Shown here piece by piece: positions 49,329 through 59,854 of a stretch of DNA of 64,000 bases. Each line of letters begins with the position of its first letter. Position 1 is the first letter of the stretch. Position numbers and translations under genes: made by a program. Under the pieces are notes generated by a model. It was not told the origin of the DNA and did no database searches. It worked only from the letters and a program-made list of their open reading frames with translations. This DNA comes from Deroplatys truncata. Taxonomy: Eukaryota; Arthropoda; Insecta; Mantodea; Mantidae. The stretch spans positions 104,830,350 through 104,894,349 of the forward strand of contig CM060979.1 in NCBI GenBank assembly GCA_030765065.1, in the 5' to 3' direction.

Positions 49329-50689
49329 TAGGGCCCGGAATTTTAGGTTTTAACCCATATTTTTCCTTGCTATTTAGTTAACACATTTCAAGATATATAT
49401 TCGTTTCACACTTTCTGGAGCAGCATATGTGAATTTCATTGCACCTAAAAAAACCTATATGAGGGGTTGATACCTAAAATAACCTAAATAGCTGTTTTCC
49501 CTTTTTTGAAATGAAGAATGTTATTTTCGGATTGAAACACATTGTAAAATTATTTCCAGCGCTTATAGCCAGTAGTTCAAATTACTATAGTTAAATGCAG
49601 CACATGTGACATGGTGACACCTGGATGCAGCTGATAGAAGGTCAGGTGGAGCGAAACCTGTGTAACGAGATTGCCTCCAATCGTTCACTGAGAGCACAAC
49701 AGGCAGAAAGTATGGTGATTGATTATTGCAATACTTTTCTAACATAACTGTTGTATGGTGAAACAAAGCCTAAATCACATTTATTGAAAAAGTGGTTTGC
49801 TGCAGATCCACCCACTTCGATAACGTGAACAGCCTGATATCTTTGGTCAAGAAGGTTTTCTTAAAAGTCTCAACACATATACAATTGTTCAAAGAGAAAG
49901 TACCAGCAACCCCTCTTCCACCTAAGCCAATACTTACCCGCTGGGGAACTTGGCTGTCTGTTGCCATTTACTGTGCCGAGCACTTAAAAGACATTAAAAA
50001 TGTCATCAATGAATTGGATGAAACAGAAGCTTCCTATATTGCCAAGACTAAGAAATCACTCGAGTGCCCCACTCATATATTAAGACACATTTGTTATATA
50101 CCAGAAGCTATTTTCCAGTTGGAAAGTACAACTTTGCCACTGTAAGATGCTCTAGATATCATTGACAATGTTTCCAGTAAAGAAATACCTGGACAGTTGG
50201 AGTTGCATGTTCTTCAAAATTGTACAAGATTCTTCAACGAAATTCTGGTTTTGAAGATGTGAAAATCATCAATTCAGTATTGCAGGGAGAAAAGTATACA
50301 GGAAAACTACCCCTAGAATCTGCTGCACTGGCATCTATTTCCACTTCTTAACCCAAACATCTTCCTCTACTTCCAATGAAATGATCAGAATGCAATGATG
50401 TCATGTTCCATTGAAAGAATCTTTTCTTCATACAAGAATGTGTTTGTTATGTGAAAATAGGAAATCGTTTACTCTAGAAAACTTGAAAATGTATGCAACT
50501 ATCTACTACAAGCCAAAAGATAAATCTTAAAAATAAGTACCAAAGAACAAAATTATTGATACCTGTATTGATTCACGAAGCAAAACATAAAAAAAACTAT
50601 TTTAATCAAGAAAAGCCCCAAAAAAACCTATTTTAAGCATATAAGAAACCTAAAATGAAGGTTTATTCCACCTAAAAATCCGGGCCCTA
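49329..50689 (+). mobile_element. hAT element with TIRs and 8-bp TSD
   Basis: The terminal TAGGGCCCGGAATTTTAGGT (49329-49348) is inverted at 50670-50689 with one mismatch. The flanks CCGATAAC (49321-49328) and CTGATAAC (50690-50697) are an 8-bp TSD with one mismatch. Inside is a truncated transposase. The ends appear intact and only about 1.36 kb remains, so it may be mobilisable in trans but not autonomous. Confidence 0.93.
49792..50500 (+). pseudogene. Truncated hAT transposase
   Basis: The open part (49792-50145, 117 codons) contains KKVFLKVSTHIQLFKEKVPA followed by LPPKPILTRWGTWLSVAIYC, a block recognised from hAT-related proteins of insects. After stops, SIERIFSSYKNVFVM (about 50410-50455) and frame-shifted LENLKMYATIYYK are the C-terminal dimerisation region (normally [VI]ERSFS.YK). 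The BED finger and the first catalytic region are missing. Confidence 0.85.
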
Positions 50690-51067
50690 CTGATAACAAA
50701 ACAAACATTTGATCACAGAACCAAATCAATGCATAAGAAATTTCGTAATGAGTCATGCATAAAATGCGCTCCATAATAATTTAATTTTCATAGTAACAGA
50801 TAAATCTATTTGTAAACTCTGTGAACTAAAGTGCGACAAATACCACATGCTATATTGCACTAACAAGTGCTCAAAAAGATATAATGTTTTGTTGTAATTC
50901 CAATGTTCATGTACAAATAATTTTAAAGTTACAGTAGACTTTAGATTAAACCTGCTATTAAAAAGGTTAAAATGGAAAAAGAAAAGAAAAGAAAAAAAAA
51001 GTGCTCAAAACCATGACAGAAAACTAAAAGATTTGTTTCATCTTTGCAAGCTTGTACGTATTTCACA

Positions 51068-51106
51068 TTATTATTATTGTTATTATTATTGTTGTTGTTG
51101 TTGTTG
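51068..51106. repeat. (ATT)n(GTT)n microsatellite
   Basis: A short compound trinucleotide tract. Confidence 0.9.
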
Positions 51107-51261
51107 TTTCTATTAACATACAACTACTGTCTATTATATATTATGTCTATTTTTTTATACATTCATGCATTCCTTCCGGGTTCACAAGATCAAAACATAT
51201 ATGTATTACCATGTACCAGCAGTATGAATAAATCCATCAACAGTGGAAGTGTAAAAACGAA

Positions 51262-51538
51262 TTGAATTGAGTTTTATTTATGGACACTCTTTAACTGCTG
51301 TGGCCCTTAGCGTCCCATTCTATATTGGGCGTCAAAGACCGGAAATTTTGCTCAGAGGCCTCTTTATCAGGCTTGAGGTTCTTTTACGTGCCGTAAATTT
51401 ATGACATGGGACCACCATCTTTACTTCCCTTCCAAAGGAAGCCATGCTCCGAAAAAAATCCATCGCCCTCCGCCGCGTTTGAACCGCGACCTCGGGAACT
51501 AGAGGCTAGCATGGTAACTGCTACACCACAGAGGGCAA
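51262..51538 (-). mobile_element. tRNA-derived SINE R2, fullest head
   Basis: On the minus strand the head reads GCCCTCTGTGGTGTAGCAGT and then continues to a B box GCGGTTCAAACGC. GCCCTC and GAGGGC at its two ends pair as an acceptor stem, so the tRNA origin is clear. The tail at 51256-51275 (aattgaattgagttttattt) complements the tail of the LINE at 36850, a possible partner. Confidence 0.88.
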
Positions 51539-51655
51539 CACACTGGAATACTTGAGGGTATAGGGCTAGGTCGAGGGGACGAAGGGATGTGGGCAGCATC
51601 AACAGTGATTGGCTAACACACATAGCTGCATAGCCCCTTGAGCTGTCTCAAAGGA

Positions 51656-52656
51656 TGTAATGGTTTTGCTTACGTAATAATTGTGTATTTGTGTTTACTT
51701 CACGCGTTGAAGCCATCTTGTGACGTCATTCATTTGTTAGGTTTGTTAGCTGCATCTGGTGTTAGCAATTTGCGGCAGTATTAGTTTTTTTGTTTAAAAA
51801 AAAATGCTAGTTATTTTATTTAATTTTGGTTCTTTGTCCTCCGGCTAGCTTTTGGGTCGAGTACTTCTCTTTATACAGGTTGTGTAAACGGAAAGGAATC
51901 TTTTATCCAAAGATAACACTGATGAAAGAATTTCTTTTATACTTTTATTGTAGAACACTTTCACTATCACATTTACACATTGATCTAGACACTCGCCAAA
52001 CTGAAACTGTTATAATAACTTCATTACTGATATTTCTTAATTCGCGTACTTCAACTTTTTATATAATTAACTTTATCACACTTGAGATTTTTCATAACTC
52101 TGTTACGCGTAACCTGCAAATTGATATCCGACGTGTGCCGTACAAATACTTTCGACGAACTAACTGACTGAAGGCGATGTGTACTTTACAAATATTTTCG
52201 ATGAACTGACGGGAATGCGACGTGTAGTATACAAAGAATTTTGATGAACTGACAGGGTCTACCTCTAACCTACTCTTTTTATACTCCTTCACCCAGATAT
52301 GCCTAAAGATTATAACTGAGCTGCAATTGGCTAATAAAACGCGCCAACATTAGCGTCTATTTTTATATCCAATGAAAATTATGAATACATATGCTCTAGG
52401 GAAACGTTCCAGAAGATTCTCAAGGAAAAAACGCGCCAATATTACGTAACTTCCTCGTCTCCAATAATGATAAACAGCTCACCCCCTCGCTGCATTATTG
52501 CGCTATTATTGTCAGTTTCAGTAAGACATTAAAAACTTACTTCTCAACAATAATTACAATCAACAAACATCTCAAATCAATATCACATAATAATGCATAT
52601 TCAAACTATAATCACTCTTTACATTTAAATAATTTGTGATACAAATTACTGCATCA
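51656..52656 (-). repeat. 3' LTR of element A
   Basis: Minus-strand start TGATGCAGTAATTTGTATCA. TATA box (gtataaaaag on the minus strand) at 52274-52283, an inverted CCAAT-like site at about 52325, and AATAAA at about 51945-51950. The outermost 25 bp (51656-51680) do not match the same end of the other LTR. Confidence 0.88.
52128..52258 (-). repeat. Tandem roughly 43-bp repeats just after the LTR TATA box
   Basis: Three imperfect units carrying cgacgtgt, tacaaa and gaactgac. They are present in all four LTRs of A and B, and lie in the R/leader part of the transcript. Confidence 0.75.
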
Positions 52657-53261
52657 TATGCCCCACTAGAAACATAATTATAAATATTTACAACTTCTTT
52701 GGAAATTTTATAATTGGGTTTTTAGTCTCCTAAATCTTAGAACACACGCTATCACTTTCACTTAACACTTCACACGCATTTAACACATGACATATTTTTT
52801 TTGTCTTTATCTTGCCACTACTTACTGGCTCTGGTCTAATGTGTTTAGACTTTAATCTGACATTACAATTTTTTTTATAGCAAATACTGTACCCTGAATT
52901 ATTTAATTACTGTTACAAAATTGTTTACTTTTTTAAGTTGACAAAAATTTATACATTTAAGAATTTTTGTAATTATTAAACATATTTACCAAAAATATTC
53001 ACCCTCTACATAAATATATTTCCAGCTCTTAAATCTAGGCACTGTTTCACATGTTCTGTTTGCTACATAAATATTTGTTTTAATTATTTTTACCCAATTT
53101 TTTTGTTCTGAATTTATTTATTTATTTTTTTTATTGTTTTGTTCTGAATTTATTTCTGTTTTCTCATGACATATATATATAGTTAACCCTCTTACAATCC
53201 AATACATTGCTCTGTAAGTCATCTTTAACTATCCAGCATTTACTTTACATCTCATTGCTAT

Positions 53262-54317
53262 TTACCCTCCTGGATCAAATTGTGTGTGGCTAAACATTAC
53301 TCGTAGCCGTATCCTAACCTTCAAATTTTTGTTCATGAATAACCTCTTGTATTCATATGAAATTTCGTCCCCTGATAACATTTGAAAACAATCTAAAGTT
53401 TCCTGAACTACACATCTTTTAACAACTGTCATTTTTAATTCTTCTATCTCTTTAATCTGAGAATACTCTGACAAGTCTGTCATAAGCTGCACTGGATTGG
53501 AATTTTCATTTTGAACATCTTGGTACTTGTTAATTTCAGAAGTTAGCTTTTGATTATTTACAGGCAAAACTTTAACTTCTTCGGACAATTTATTTCTTTG
53601 CATTACTGACTCCTTCTGTATTTCTGATATCTCCCCTCTGAAATTAACTTGCGCCTGATTCACATCTACTTTCATAATCTCTTTCATCTCTCTTATCTCA
53701 CTTGAAATGTTACTCATTCTACTACCTGACTCTGTACATTCTACATCAACATGTTCACTTTTAGTATTAACCTCACTTTCTTTGTTACCTGTTTCCCTGC
53801 TCATGTCTAGCATTTTCTTTGAAATTTCTCCTATCTCACTTGCTATTACTTCCTGATTTTCATCTCTCATTTTTGGCATACTACTATCTAGCTTTGTAAC
53901 TTTCTTTTCAATTTCTTCCCTGCTTTTATCTACTTTTTGCTCTAATATCTCATTACTCCTACCAATATCTTCAATTGATTTCCTATGATCTTTTTTTATA
54001 GCTTCTCTCAATTCCTCAAAACTCTGATCTATTTTCTTACTAATATCTTCTCTTAATTCCCTCTTAATCTGATCTAATTTTTCACCAAAATTTCTAAACA
54101 TTTCCATAATCATACTAGCATCAAAATTAACATTTCCTGCTGTTCTATTCTCACTTTCTGCACTAACATTTCCTCCCTCAAATACTACATTGTTTGAGCT
54201 ATTTTCTGTAATCTGTATTGAATTACAGCTAACTGTTACATTATCTTCATCCATAATTATTTCTTCTGTATTATTAGTAGCCATTGTTTTCTTTATCCTA
54301 CCGCTCCTAAGGTACAT
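53262..54317 (-). CDS. Coiled-coil gag-like protein of element A
   Basis: An intact 351-codon frame that starts MYLRSGRIKKTMATNNTEE. A basic YLRSGR-type start is common in LTR-element Gag proteins. Residues about 20-70 are acidic and low in structure. Residues about 75-290 are rich in E, K, I, S and R in heptad-like order, so an extended coiled coil is likely (FGEKLDQIKRELREDISKK). The C-terminal 60 residues, beginning ELKMTVVKRCVVQETLDCFQ, are the best conserved part against element B. No capsid, CCHC knuckle, protease or RT is present. No splice signal is needed: start and stop both lie in the internal region. Gag-like identity is inferred from position; a regulatory or packaging role is speculation. 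Confidence 0.75.
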   Translation of the reverse strand: MYLRSGRIKKTMATNNTEEIIMDEDNVTVSCNSIQITENSSNNVVFEGGNVSAESENRTAGNVNFDASMIMEMFRNFGEKLDQIKRELREDISKKIDQSFEELREAIKKDHRKSIEDIGRSNEILEQKVDKSREEIEKKVTKLDSSMPKMRDENQEVIASEIGEISKKMLDMSRETGNKESEVNTKSEHVDVECTESGSRMSNISSEIREMKEIMKVDVNQAQVNFRGEISEIQKESVMQRNKLSEEVKVLPVNNQKLTSEINKYQDVQNENSNPVQLMTDLSEYSQIKEIEELKMTVVKRCVVQETLDCFQMLSGDEISYEYKRLFMNKNLKVRIRLRVMFSHTQFDPGG

Positions 54318-54627
54318 TTAAATTTTTACACCTTTTTTTTTTTAGAATAAAAATCACACGTTTCTAACCTTTCTGATGGTATCTGCTGATGTTGCTTTGA
54401 TGTCCAGCTTTCTGCCTCTCTCTCCTAGATGTATATGTCGCCTCTGCGTTGTATTATGATGAATCTGCGTTGTCTCGATGTTTTTGTGTCCACTCATCCG
54501 CATCGTCTGTCGTTCCTCTAGTTGTTTCTGGAATCTGCGTCTTGTAGTTCAGTTTACTACTCCATTCGCTCCACGTCCTGATTCCTTTGCTCCTTCCTGG
54601 TTATTTCACTCCTTTCCTGGTCACTCT

Positions 54628-54647
54628 GCCCCACGTTCTGGGCGCCA
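54628..54647 (-). promoter_or_regulatory. tRNA-Lys primer-binding site of element A
   Basis: Minus strand TGGCGCCCAGAACGTGGGGC, 3 nt beyond the 5' LTR. It equals the complement of the insect tRNA-Lys 3' end except for a 2-nt insertion. Confidence 0.8.
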
Positions 54648-54650
54648 ATT

Positions 54651-55647
54651 TGCGATGGTGGTATTTAATTTGTTGATGTTTGTGTATTTGTGTTTACTTC
54701 ACGCGTTGAAGCCATCTTGTGACGTCATTCATTTGTTAGGTTTGTTAGCTCCATCTGGTGTTAGCAATTTGCGGCAGTATTAGTTTTTTTGTTTAAAAAA
54801 AAATGCTAGTTATTTTATTTAATTTTGGTTCTTTGTCCTCCGGCTAGCTTTTGGGTCGAGTACTTCTCTTTATACAGGTTGTGTAAACGGAAAGGAATCT
54901 TTTATCCAAAGATAACATTGATGAAAGAATTTCTTTTATACTTTTATTGTCGAACACTTTCACTATCACATTTACACATTGATCTAGACACTCGCCAAAC
55001 TGAAACTGTTATAATAACTTCATTACTGATATTTCTTAATTCGCGTACTTCAACTTTTTATATAATTAACTTTATCACACTTGAGATTTTTCATAACTCT
55101 GTTACGCGTAACCTGCAAATTGATATCCGACGTGTGCCGTACAAATACTTACGACGAACTGACTGACTGAAGGCGACGTGTACTTTACAAATATTTTCGA
55201 TGAACTGACGGGAATGCGACGTGTAGTATACAAAGAATTTTGATGAACTGACGGGGTCTACCTCTAACCTACTCTTTTTATACTCCTTCACCCAGATATG
55301 CCTAAAGATTATAACTGAGCTGCAATTGGCTAATAAAACGCGCCAACATTAGCGTCTATTTTTATATCCAATGAAAATTATGAATACATATGCTCTAGGG
55401 AAACGTTCCAGAAGATTCTCAAGGAAAAAATATTACGTAACTTCCTCGTCTCCAATAATGATAAATAGCTCACCCCCTCGCTGCATTATTGCGCTATTAT
55501 TGTCAGTTTCAGTAAGGCATTAAAAACTTACTTCTCAACAATAATTACAATCAACAAACATCTCAAATCAATATCACATAATAATGCATATTCATACTAT
55601 AATCACTCTTTACATTTAAATAATTTGTAATACAAATTACTGCATCA
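54651..55647 (-). repeat. 5' LTR of element A
   Basis: Starts at 55647 (minus) with TGATGCAGTAATTTG and ends at 54651. It is 99% identical to the other LTR except at the far U5 end. Confidence 0.9.
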
Positions 55648-55654
55648 AGGACAA

Positions 55655-56271
55655 GTTATAATACGGCAATTATACGTTGTTCTCTCACATGCTTGCAGGC
55701 ACACAGGTACACACATGTGCATGCACACACACTTGGACCTTCTTCTTAAAATGTTTTTCACTTTCTCTTCTACTTACTTATAGTAAGCAAAGGAAGTATT
55801 GCATTCCACCTAAAAATTTTATATCAAGATTTCATCAGAAATACATGTTTTGTGGCTGCCTGAACCCAAAAAAGGATTTTTACTTTCTCTATGTATAGCA
55901 AGAGAAATATTATATTCCACCAAATATTCAATGTTGAGATTTCACTGAAAATATATGTTTTGAGACCTCCTGAACAAAAAAATAAATAAATAAACAAACA
56001 AACAAATAAACAAAATAAATAAATTAAAAAAAAGCAATTTCAGAAAAACGTCCGTGCACAGCATAACTAAAAAACTATAAGTAGGATAAATACCAAATTG
56101 GTCTTTAAGTTCACTATTTTCCGAGGATGCAGCACGAAGATTTCCAAGAAAATCCCCTCACCCCAACTACCCTTTACATGGAACAGTTTTTGAAAATTTG
56201 ATTTTCTAAAATATGGTTTTAATAATTTTGATTAAAATACCATATATTAAACATATTTACATGACAAATAA
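55655..56271 (-). repeat. Repeat R1, left part, interrupted by LINE
   Basis: R1 in reverse orientation (from about 55880, with additional R1 3'-end fragments before it) up to atttacatgacaaataa, where the LINE was inserted. It resumes at 61478. Confidence 0.75.
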
Positions 56272-56325
56272 GCAGCAATAGTAACATTTCCAAAGTTAAA
56301 AGAGCTGTCTAAACAATTTGGACTA

Positions 56326-56811
56326 ATGATAAATATGGAAAAAACAAAATATTTAAAATGCACTAAAGGGTTAAATAAGCTGGAAGATTTAGTGATAAAT
56401 CATAACATCATTAAGGCAGTAAACTCTTTTAAATACCTCGGGTCTATAGTAAACAATAGCAACTCAGGAGGAGGAGGAGGAGCAGAAGAAGAAGAAGAAG
56501 AAGAAGAAGAAGAAGAAGAAGAAGAACAAGAAGAAGAAGAAGAAGAAGAAGAAGAAGAAGAAGAAGAAGAAGAAGAAGAAGAAGAAGAAGAAGAAGAAGA
56601 AGAAGAAGAAGAAGAAGAAGAAGAAGAAGAAGAAGAAAGAGTAACCCAGGGAAATAAATTATATTTTATGAACAATAATTTATTTAAAAGTAAGCTGATA
56701 TCTGTAAGTACAAAAATAAGAATTTATAACACAGTTATAAAGCCTGTAGTAACTTACGGTTGGAAACCTGGGTGCTTAAGACTTGCAAAGGCAAAAGCTT
56801 CTAATATTTAA
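56326..56811 (+). pseudogene. LINE RT C-terminal frame with poly-Glu expansion
   Basis: Residues 1-45 and 105-155 align to the RT thumb and C-terminal region of insect LINEs (FKYLGSI, GNKLYFMNN, KIRIYNTVIKPVVTYGW). Residues about 54-104 are a nearly pure glutamate run from a (GAA)n microsatellite. In relatives this place has a short E-rich motif of the type IEEEIKERI, so the repeat seems to have grown from it. A microsatellite-inflated relic, not a working protein. Confidence 0.85.
56484..56638. repeat. (GAA)n microsatellite, about 155 bp
   Basis: Nearly pure GAA with a single CAA interruption near 56526. Purine-only on this strand. Confidence 0.97.
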
Positions 56812-57016
56812 AAGAAAGATTTTAAGAAAATATATGGACCAATTAAAGATAGAGGACAATGAAGGATCCTGAGAAAGGAAGAGTTACACACTAAAATTAA
56901 AAAACAAACCCTCATCAATTTTATAACAGCACAGAGACCAAGATGGTTTGGACATTTGCACAGAATGCCAAATGAGAGCACTGCCAAAAGAATATATAAA
57001 TGGAACCCAATTGAAT

Positions 57017-58156
57017 TGATGTATTTCAGTTCTTACGTAATATGTTTTTACGTAAATTATTAGAACTTGAAGATCTTATATTGTGCTGCTTTTGTTTTGT
57101 TTGGTTTCATAACTTTAACTGCCCCACGTATAGGAGCCAATTTATAATAACATTATTGTAGCCCCACGTTATGGTAGCCAATTTGCGACGGTATTATTAA
57201 TGTTGTTTGTGTATTTGTGATGTTTCTGTATGTATCTTTACTTCACGCGTTGCCATCTTGTGACGTCATTCATTTGTTTGGTTTGTAACTCCATCTGGCG
57301 TTAGCAATTTGCGGTTCCTAGTATCAGTTTTTGAAATAATTCATTTCAAATGTCCTCCGGCTAGCTATTATCTTATCTTGGGTCGAACATGTGTCTCTAT
57401 ACAGGTTGTGAAACGGAAAGGAATCTTTTATCCAAAAATTACACTGATGAAGAAATTTGTTTTATAATTTTTATTGTCGAACACGTTCACTATCACTTTT
57501 ACATATTGATCTAGATACTCGCCAAACTGAAACTGTTATAATAACTTCTTACTGATCACTTTTAATCCACGTACTTCAATCTTTTATATAATTAACCTTA
57601 CAATACTTTAGATCTTTCATAATTCTGCTGCGCGTAACTTGTGACGAACTGACAAACTGACGACGACGTGTAATGTATTGAGAATTTTGATGAACTGGCC
57701 TGAATACGACGTGTAATGTATGAATGCTTTCGACGAACTGAAGGACTGACTGACTTTACCTCTAACTTGGCTTCTATTTATACTCCTGCATCAAGATACG
57801 CCTAAAGATTATAACTGAGCTGCAATTGGCTAATAAAACGCGCCAACATTAGCGTCTATTTTAATATCCAATGAAAACCACGAATACATATTGCTTTTAG
57901 GGAGGAAATATTCCAGAAGTTTCTACCGAAAACGCGCCAACATTACGTAACTTCCTCGTTCCAATAATGATAAACAGCTCACCCCCTCGCTGCATTATTG
58001 CGCTATTATTGACAGTTTCAGTAAAGCCTTATAAACTTACTTCCCAACAATATTTACAATCAATAAACATCTGAAATCAATGTCACATAAAAATGCATAT
58101 TCATATTACAATCATTATTTACATTTAAGTAATTTGTGATACAAATTACTGCATCA
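57017..58156 (-). repeat. 3' LTR of element B
   Basis: Minus-strand TATA box (gtataaatag) at 57774-57783, CCAAT-like site at about 57834, AATAAA at about 57470. The outer 167 bp (57017-57183) are absent from the LTR of A and contain two primer-binding-site relics. Confidence 0.92.
57121..57180 (-). other. Two primer-binding-site relics inside the LTR
   Basis: gccccacgtataggagcca (57121-57139) and gccccacgttatggtagcca (57161-57180) both resemble the live site gccccacgttgggcgcca (60147-60164). Each is followed by the same attt junction. Copies also occur in the 5' LTR at about 60272-60331. Confidence 0.85.
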
Positions 58157-58906
58157 TATGCCCCACTAGAAACAAAATTATAAATATTTACAACTTGTTT
58201 GGAAATTTTATAATTGGGTTTTTAGTCTCCTAAATCTTGGAACACACGCTATCACTTTCACTTAACACTTAACACGTATTTAACACACGACATGTTTTTT
58301 TTTTTTTTTTATCTTTATCTCGCCACTACTTACTGGCTCTGGTTGAATGTGTTTAAACTTTAATCTGACATTAGAATTTTTTTTTTCTTTATATGTATAT
58401 AGCAAATACTGTACCCTGAATTATTTAATTAATGTTACAAAGTTGTTTACTTTTTTTAAGTTGTTGACAAAAATTTATACATTTAAGATTTTTGTAATTG
58501 TTTAACATTTTTACCAAAATATTCACCCTCTACACAAATATTTACATCTCTTAAATCTAGTCACTGTTTCACATTTTCTGTTTGCTACATAAGTATTTGT
58601 TTTTAATTATTTTTACCCATTTTTGTTATTTTGTACTTTATCTTAACAATACTCTTGGAATTGTATTTACGTACTTTACTTTAATATCAAATTAAGTTTC
58701 AATCTTTACATTCATAATTTTCAAATGTTGTTACAGTTACTAAAAATTTAATTTTTTTTTTTTAAAACATTTCTCTCTTTTTTTTTTTTTTTTTATTTAT
58801 TTCTCTTTTCACAGGACATATAAATAATTAACCCTCTTACGTTCCAATACATTTCTCTGCAAGTCTTCTTTAACTATCCAGCATTTACTTTACATCTCAT
58901 TGCTAT

Positions 58907-59854
58907 TTACCCTCCTGGATCAAATTGTGTGTGGCTAAACATTACTCGTAGCCGTATCCTAACCTTCAAAAATTTGTTCATGAATAACCTCTTGTATTCA
59001 TATGAAATTTCGTCCCATGATAACATTTGAAAACAATCTAAAGTTTCCTGAACAACACATCTTTTAACAACTGTCATTTTCAATTCTTCTACTATCTCTT
59101 TACTTTGAAAGTACTCTAACAAATCTGTCATAAATTGTACTGGATTGGAGTTTTCATTCTGAACAGCTTGGTACGTGTTAATTTCAGAAGTTAGCTTTTG
59201 ATTATTTACAGGCAAAACTTTAACTTCTTCGTACAATTTATTTCTTTGCATTTCTGATTCTTTCCGAATTTCAGATATCTCCCCACTGAAATTAACTTGC
59301 GCCTGATTTACATCTACATTCATAACCTCTTTCATCTCTCTTATCTCACTTGAAATGTTACTCATTCTACTACCTGACTCTGTACATTCTACATCAACAT
59401 GTTCATTTTTAGTATTAACCTCACTTTCTTTGTTATCTCTTTCTCTGCTCATGTCTAGCATTTTCTTTGAAATTTCTCCTATCTCACTTGCTATTACTTC
59501 CTCATTTTCATCTCTCATTTTTGGCATACTACTATCTAGCTTCATAACTTTCTTTTCATTTTTTTCCCTGCTTTCATCTACTTTTTGATCTAATAACTCA
59601 TTATTCTTAGCAACGTATTCCCTTAATTCCTCTTGACTCTTACGAATATCTTTCAGCATTTTCATTATTTCCATCATCATCATACCAGCATCAATATTAA
59701 TATTTCCTGCTATTCTATTCTTACTTTCTGCACTAACATTTCCTCCCTCAACTACTACATTGTTTAAGCTATTTTCTGTCACCTGTATTGAATTACAGCT
59801 AACTGTTACACTATCCCCTTCCATCATTGTTTCTTCAATATTACTAGTAGCCAT
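58907..59854 (-). CDS. Coiled-coil gag-like protein of element B
   Basis: An intact 315-codon frame, beginning MATSNIEETMMEGDSVTVSC. It is homologous along its length to the 351-residue protein of element A. The N-terminal MYLRSGRIKKT is lost, and the first coiled-coil block is about 25 residues shorter and rewritten (MLKDIRKSQEELREYVAKN). The central part (KLDSSMPKMRDE, MSNISSEIREMKE) and the C-terminal 60 residues are almost unchanged. Stop codon and C-terminus (SHTQFDPGG) are the same. It probably forms oligomers through the coiled coil. Persistence of two uninterrupted frames while pol is absent suggests the protein, or its RNA, matters to the element; that is inference. Confidence 0.78.
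   Translation of the reverse strand: MATSNIEETMMEGDSVTVSCNSIQVTENSLNNVVVEGGNVSAESKNRIAGNINIDAGMMMMEIMKMLKDIRKSQEELREYVAKNNELLDQKVDESREKNEKKVMKLDSSMPKMRDENEEVIASEIGEISKKMLDMSRERDNKESEVNTKNEHVDVECTESGSRMSNISSEIREMKEVMNVDVNQAQVNFSGEISEIRKESEMQRNKLYEEVKVLPVNNQKLTSEINTYQAVQNENSNPVQFMTDLLEYFQSKEIVEELKMTVVKRCVVQETLDCFQMLSWDEISYEYKRLFMNKFLKVRIRLRVMFSHTQFDPGG

Larger units (their letters stand above)
51656..55647 (-). mobile_element. Non-autonomous LTR element A
   Basis: Two direct LTRs (51656-52656 and 54651-55647) flank a 1994-bp interior. AGGA lies immediately outside each end (51652-51655, 55648-55651), a 4-bp TSD. Joining the flanks recreates the sequence of repeat R5 at about 48971-49000, with one copy of the target. 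The element reads on the minus strand: 5' LTR on the right, primer-binding site at 54628-54647, one open frame (53262-54317), 3' LTR on the left. I counted about a dozen substitutions and a 9-bp indel between LTRs (about 1%), so it is fairly young. No pol domains fit in the interior. Confidence 0.93.

Noticed and set aside
51826-52167. 113-codon plus-strand frame, repeated at 54825-55166
   Set aside because: Both lie antisense within the LTRs of element A; conserved only because the LTRs are nearly identical.
53262-54317. Host coiled-coil gene instead of an element protein
   Set aside because: It lies between LTRs with TSD and PBS, and a homologue occupies the same place in element B.
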